Below are positions 6,620-9,481 of a DNA stretch of 9,481 nucleotides, piece by piece. Both the position numbers and the translations under genes were made by a program. The notes under the pieces are model-generated. The model searched no databases, was not told the DNA's origin, and saw nothing but the letters and a program-made list of their open reading frames with translations. The stretch's first letter is position 1; each line of letters opens with the position of its first letter. Source of the DNA: CAZFBR01 sp035353495 [NCBI: uncultured bacterium] (GTDB taxonomy: Bacteria > DAOPZR01); NCBI GenBank assembly GCA_964517215.1, contig CAZFBR010000132.1, forward strand, positions 1 to 9,481, given 5' to 3'.

Positions 6620-7309
6620 TTATGCTCGATGGTAACGCCACCAGGCGGCGGCAACTGCCAGCCCGGTGGTGGCGAGGGGACTCGCCACACTGAAGAGCCC
6701 GCACCAGAACCAGACCAAGTGTTGCTCATGGGACTGAACCGGCGGCAAGGCGAACACCGCCCAGATCGCGAAGAGCAGGCCGTGGAAAATTCCGAGGAGC
6801 AGCCCGGCCAATGCAGCGAATCGATACCCGCGCTCTACAGGTATTGTGCCGGCTACGCTCGTGCCGCAGTGCAATGCGGTCAGCCAGGCGACTGGCGTCA
6901 GAAAGATAATGCCGGGATAACCGAAGAAGGTCACCAGCGGGACAGCCAAACCCCAGAAGAGCACCGGCTTGAGCAGTGCGGCAGCGAGCAGGGGGACGGG
7001 TGCGAGCGCGTTATCGCGGCCCGGCGGGGTGTCGGCAGCGGGGCGGATGACAATGCCACCGAATTTCGCTTCGTCAGCATGACAGTGTCGGCCGCGAATG
7101 TAGCAGTCGTGACCGTGATACGCGGCGCCAGTGTCGGCATATTCGGCACGGAACCCGCCGGAGAGCGATTCGTTGACAAAACGCAACGCCCGGCCGGCGT
7201 GGTCTGTGGCCAGAGCGGCGCAGGCAGGACATATTCGGTCGGGATAGCGAGGATCGGCCGGTTGCGGCGTTGCGCAGAGCGGGCAATTCGTTGCGGCGGA
7301 CGAGGTCAT
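6620..7309 (-). CDS. Membrane protein with N-terminal Cys4 zinc-binding domain
   Basis: This 229-residue protein starts at ATG 7309; a GTG one codon upstream (7312) is possible. The N-terminal soluble part has C9-x2-C12 and C27-x2-C30 (CPLC...CPAC), a likely zinc knuckle, then the conserved-looking FVNESLSGGF...YADTG...HDCYI...CHADEAKFGGIVI (44-88). I recall this small domain in proteins loosely annotated as ADP-ribosylation/crystallin J1, a name that should not be taken as function. The C-terminal half has about four hydrophobic segments (roughly 102-129, 131-153, 163-188, 198-224), so the protein should sit in the inner membrane with the zinc domain probably cytoplasmic. It lies 12 nt after the nuclease stop and is likely co-transcribed with it. 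Function unknown. Confidence 0.8.
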   Translation of the reverse strand: MTSSAATNCPLCATPQPADPRYPDRICPACAALATDHAGRALRFVNESLSGGFRAEYADTGAAYHGHDCYIRGRHCHADEAKFGGIVIRPAADTPPGRDNALAPVPLLAAALLKPVLFWGLAVPLVTFFGYPGIIFLTPVAWLTALHCGTSVAGTIPVERGYRFAALAGLLLGIFHGLLFAIWAVFALPPVQSHEQHLVWFWCGLFSVASPLATTGLAVAAAWWRYHRA

Positions 7310-7321
7310 CACGCGATGGAA

Positions 7322-8149
7322 TCAGGGCGCGGCAGCAGCGGGTGGCGCCGGCACGGGTGCGGCTGGGGCGGGGAGCCAAAATTCCCGGCAGCCGGACTCA
7401 AGCGCGGTTTCCTCGTCGTCGGGCAAGGCGGTGAAAAAATCCAGTCCGCTGCGACGCTCGATTGCATCGACCGGACAAAGATGCTCGCGGACGATAGCGC
7501 GGCGCGGGGTGTCCTGCGCGAAAATATAGGCGCTGCACTGCAGCGTGCCCCCCGGCCCGGGCGCGGCGATGATCTTCCAGTAACCCGACGGCACGGTATG
7601 CGGCTCGTCGGCGGAGGGGAGCGGCGGCATCGGCTGTTCGTAGAGCGGCCCGGTGATGACATAGACCGTCAGCTGCTGTGCCAGTTGCCGCTCCTGATCT
7701 TCCAGCGCATTCCACGGTCCCTGATTGAGCGCGGCCTGCTGCGGGGTGATATTCGACAGGTAATTCGTTTCGCGCCAATGGTCGGTGCCCTTGAACGAAC
7801 CGAGCGGCGCCTGATGCCCGCGGTCGCTGCCGCGCTTGGCGGCGGCGTCACGATAGTCATCCGGTTCGAGGGTGGCATCGGCGGGCAGCCACGGATCGGC
7901 CGACCAGTTGCGGCTGGTGCGTTCGGCGCCGGAGATGGTGGCGCTGTCAAGCCGGTAGGCGACCCAATCGGCGAACTTGGTGGCGCGATTGGCGGAGAGT
8001 GCGTAGATTTCACGGACGATCAGAATATTGGTATCAGGAGTGCCGGTCGGGATGCCATACGGCAGGTGAAAACAGAAGACCTCCTGCGCGGCAGCAGGTG
8101 CGGCGAACAAGAGCAGAAGTATCAGAGAGAACCAGTGGACAGGTTTCAC
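7322..8149 (-). CDS. Secreted DNA/RNA non-specific endonuclease (NUC1, Serratia nuclease family)
   Basis: This 275-residue protein is a beta-beta-alpha-metal endonuclease of the Endonuclease_NS family that should cut DNA and RNA outside the cytoplasm. A Sec signal peptide (residues 1-21, Leu-rich core, AAPAAA before Gln22) precedes the mature domain. The catalytic motif DRGH is at 109-112, and Asn142 and Glu150 in NQGPWNALE keep the 30 and 38 residue spacing from the general-base His seen in Serratia nuclease (His89, Asn119, Glu127), so the active site looks intact. The start is GTG at 8149; a TAA lies four codons upstream in frame, so no longer N-terminus exists. No strong ribosome site is visible. 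The C-terminus is a Pro/Ala-rich tail (PAPAAPVPAPPAAAAP) of unknown role. It is the first gene of a two-gene minus-strand unit. Confidence 0.9.
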   Translation of the reverse strand: MKPVHWFSLILLLLFAAPAAAQEVFCFHLPYGIPTGTPDTNILIVREIYALSANRATKFADWVAYRLDSATISGAERTSRNWSADPWLPADATLEPDDYRDAAAKRGSDRGHQAPLGSFKGTDHWRETNYLSNITPQQAALNQGPWNALEDQERQLAQQLTVYVITGPLYEQPMPPLPSADEPHTVPSGYWKIIAAPGPGGTLQCSAYIFAQDTPRRAIVREHLCPVDAIERRSGLDFFTALPDDEETALESGCREFWLPAPAAPVPAPPAAAAP

Positions 8150-8211
8150 GGAAGCATCTTAGCATGGAGGAGCGTGATGGACAAACCAGGAGTCGCCCGG
8201 GAACGATGTGT

Positions 8212-8248
8212 GGGGGCAGGCAACGTCGAGCATCCTGCGTTCGTCCCC
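8212..8248. repeat. GC-rich inverted repeat (hairpin) upstream of the nuclease gene
   Basis: GGGG (8212-8215) plus GCAGG (8216-8220) can pair with CCTGC (8234-8238) and CCCC (8245-8248), leaving a 13-nt loop and a 6-nt bulge. There is no T-run after it on either strand, so a terminator is unlikely. It would lie in the nuclease mRNA leader if transcription starts beyond it. Confidence 0.4.
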
Positions 8249-8495
8249 GCTGTCACTGGGCATACAAGTAAAAAGTTGCTGCTAATCCGGATACAAAATA
8301 CCCGGCATAAACATACACGAACGATAATTAAGCGAAATGGGGAAATTTGCCAGTGCTCGGGTAAAATGCAGCGACGGTTATCGGCATTACCAAAAGCGCA
8401 TAACATATAAATAAATAAGAAAGATACTTGTATGAAGAATGGTATTGATATCAAAATGATTTCAAAGACAAATATTACAGATTATTAACACAATG

Positions 8496-8511
8496 TGGCA
8501 TGCGGATTTCA
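8496..8511 (+). promoter_or_regulatory. Candidate sigma-54 (-24/-12) promoter for the beta-helix gene
   Basis: TGGCATG, 4 nt, TTTCA fits the sigma-54 pattern TGGCAYG-N4-TTGCW with one mismatch (TTTC for TTGC). The mismatch falls in the important -12 GC pair, which weakens the call. Transcription would start near 8522, giving a leader of about 70 nt. No good sigma-70 pair was found in the same interval; TGTAAT at 8532-8537 is a possible -10 but lacks a fair -35. Confidence 0.35.
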
Positions 8512-8513
8512 AC

Positions 8514-8543
8514 TACTTAATTGGTTGTTTTTGTAATCAAGTA
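8514..8543. repeat. Imperfect inverted repeat in the beta-helix gene leader
   Basis: TACTTAATT (8514-8522) and AATCAAGTA (8535-8543) pair at 8 of 9 positions around a 12-nt T-rich loop. It could be an operator or an RNA stem; nothing in the sequence decides between these. Confidence 0.4.
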
Positions 8544-8550
8544 AAAACAC

Positions 8551-8564
8551 TTTGCATACGCAAA
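8551..8564. repeat. Perfect short inverted repeat TTTGC-ATAC-GCAAA
   Basis: A 5-bp perfect stem with a 4-nt loop, 14 nt before the GGGAG ribosome site. It could be a small hairpin in the mRNA leader or a half-site pair for a regulator. At this length chance occurrence is possible. Confidence 0.4.
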
Positions 8565-8578
8565 AATCAACTTGTGGT

Positions 8579-8583
8579 GGGAG
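8579..8583 (+). promoter_or_regulatory. Ribosome binding site (GGGAG) of the beta-helix gene
   Basis: GGGAG lies 7 nt before the ATG at 8591 and supports that start over the later in-frame ATG at 8606. Confidence 0.7.
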
Positions 8584-8590
8584 TGTGAAA

Positions 8591-9481
8591 ATGTTGTTTA
8601 AACAAATGAGGAAATCGAGTGCGGTGACAGGCTGGGTCGTGGCGCTGATGGTCATAGCGGCAGCCGGCATGATGTTGACCCCAACGGCAGCAAGCGCGGG
8701 TGGCGGTGAAACCACTTACTATGTGTCGAGTGACACTGGTAACGATGGCAATGCCGGGACCGAGGCGGCGCCGTACGCGACCATTTTCAAAGCCATGCAA
8801 TCATGTGCCAGCGGCGATACCATTCAACTGTATGCCTGCACGAATGTCTGGTCCGAGTCGGTGGTGGTGACGAAGGACACGGTCGCCATTGTCGGCATGC
8901 GCCGCGACAGCGCGGTGATCCGGCCGCCTGCGGGTGCGGACGGCATCTATGCAGCGAACCGTACCGCCCTGAAAATCAGGACACTGACCGTCATGAACGT
9001 CACCGGTACTGGTGATGGCATCGAATTTAGCAATACCGACCGCTCGGAGATTAGCGGCTGCCGGGTGTATAATGCCGGCGGATACGGTATCCAGCTCAAT
9101 ACGGGTTCCGATACGAATATGCTTTTCAACAACCTGCTTGATTCGCAGACCTCGAACCAGGTTCGTTTGGGCACCGCCAGCAATTACAACCATATCGATT
9201 CGAATCTGGTCAGGAACGGGGGGGATGCCGGTATTTATTGCGCAAGTGTGGATTCCAATGTGATTACCAATAACCGGATCGAGAATAATGCCGCGCAGGG
9301 CATCTATCTGAGCAGCGCTGACCGCTTTGCGATTACGGGCAATTATGTATATAACTGCCGCTTGGGAACGAGTGGCAATGGACTGTATATCAGTTCCAAC
9401 AGTGACACCAACTATGTCTATAACAACGGCTCCTCACAAGAATCGGTGGGTGATTGGAGGCAATGCCAGGCCTCCCATCAT
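8591..9481 (+). CDS. Exported right-handed parallel beta-helix repeat protein, N-terminal part (3' end outside window)
   Basis: The frame from ATG 8591 is open for 297 codons to the last base, so the C-terminus lies outside. A Sec signal peptide spans residues 1-36: positive KQMRKSS, a hydrophobic core (15-29) and an ASA-G cleavage site. The mature start YYVSSDTGNDGNAGTEAAPYATIFKAMQ (from 43) followed by SGDTIQLY is the DUF1565-like entry segment of pectate-lyase-fold proteins. From about residue 140 there are repeating coils of roughly 20-24 residues rich in Asn and GIY/GIQ turns (GYGIQL, DAGIYC, AQGIYL, GNGLYI), typical of NosD-like/Beta_helix repeats. No catalytic residues can be assigned. 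Such proteins act at the cell surface or outside, as polysaccharide-active enzymes or adhesins. The last ~18 codons (from GSSQES) lose the repeat pattern. A sorting signal, if any, is not visible. Confidence 0.88.
   Translation, partial: MLFKQMRKSSAVTGWVVALMVIAAAGMMLTPTAASAGGGETTYYVSSDTGNDGNAGTEAAPYATIFKAMQSCASGDTIQLYACTNVWSESVVVTKDTVAIVGMRRDSAVIRPPAGADGIYAANRTALKIRTLTVMNVTGTGDGIEFSNTDRSEISGCRVYNAGGYGIQLNTGSDTNMLFNNLLDSQTSNQVRLGTASNYNHIDSNLVRNGGDAGIYCASVDSNVITNNRIENNAAQGIYLSSADRFAITGNYVYNCRLGTSGNGLYISSNSDTNYVYNNGSSQESVGDWRQCQASHH

Larger units (their letters stand above)
8150..8590. other. Divergent intergenic region between the nuclease and beta-helix genes
   Basis: About 440 bases without a convincing gene. 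Bases 8150-8260 have the GC-rich composition of the flanking genes and contain one hairpin (8212-8248). From about 8265 the composition turns AT-rich; I count only 12 G/C in the 60 bases 8401-8460. This half carries a 10-bp palindrome TTGATATCAA (8445-8454), a sigma-54-like site (8496-8511) and two inverted repeats before the beta-helix start. Both promoters must lie here. Reading frames that cross it have no ribosome sites or recognisable domains. Confidence 0.8.

Noticed and set aside
8150-8320. Possible riboswitch or small RNA upstream of the nuclease
   Set aside because: One hairpin is visible, but no conserved core of a known riboswitch, 6S or SRP RNA could be recognised on either strand.
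6473-8410. A 645-codon plus-strand open frame across the minus-strand nuclease and membrane-protein genes
   Set aside because: It starts inside the DUF89 gene, has a low-complexity Gly/Arg/Glu-rich translation with no domain or ribosome site, and lies opposite two genes with clear catalytic motifs and membrane helices. It is a high-GC antisense artefact.
8146-8454. A 102-codon minus-strand frame across the divergent intergenic region
   Set aside because: No ribosome site or recognisable domain; its hydrophobic start comes from translating AT-rich DNA, and it crosses the nuclease start in another frame.

Overview
The window is a GC-rich stretch of bacterial DNA, interrupted by one markedly AT-rich intergenic segment. 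It suggests an anaerobic or metal-cofactor-rich, Gram-negative-type bacterium. Reasons: a Mrp/NBP35 ATPase, an IscU/NifU-type scaffold, an L-cysteine desulfidase-like protein, two DUF364 proteins and a DUF134 regulator lie together (families common in anaerobes), and two genes carry Sec signal peptides. The beta-helix protein and the zinc-finger membrane protein would fit a PVC-type or similar environmental lineage, but this placement is a guess.

Bases 1-6566 (+ strand) are one compact ten-gene run. In order: Mrp-type ATPase (5' end outside the window), DUF364 protein A, DUF364 protein B, IscU/NifU-like scaffold, SAM-dependent methyltransferase, MBL-fold hydrolase, DUF134 DNA-binding protein, L-cysteine desulfidase-like protein, short J-domain protein, DUF89 protein. 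Six of the nine junctions are 4-nt ATGA stop/start overlaps. One is a 14-nt overlap and one a 5-nt gap. The only real break is 29 nt before the DUF134 gene. Strong AGGAGG ribosome binding sites occur only before the MBL and DUF134 genes. Read together, the cluster contains a sulfide source (desulfidase), a scaffold (IscU-like), a co-chaperone (J protein), an Fe-S carrier ATPase (Mrp), putative metal-handling proteins (two DUF364) and a Cys/His-rich regulator (DUF134). This looks like a self-contained Fe-S or metal-sulfur cofactor assembly module. No IscS-type cysteine desulfurase or HscA is visible. The functional assembly is inference; the family calls rest on visible motifs.

Bases 6567-6619 are a short gap between convergent genes. 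Bases 6620-8149 (- strand) hold two genes: a secreted DNA/RNA non-specific endonuclease (GTG start) and, 12 nt downstream, a protein with an N-terminal Cys4 zinc-binding domain and about four membrane helices.

Bases 8150-8590 are a divergent intergenic region. The half next to the nuclease is GC-rich with one hairpin. The half next to the beta-helix gene is very AT-rich (12 G/C in 60 bases at 8401-8460) and carries a near-consensus sigma-54-like site and two small inverted repeats. Bases 8591-9481 (+ strand) are the N-terminal 297 codons of an exported right-handed beta-helix protein that runs off the window. No tRNA, rRNA, CRISPR array, transposase or integrase was seen.
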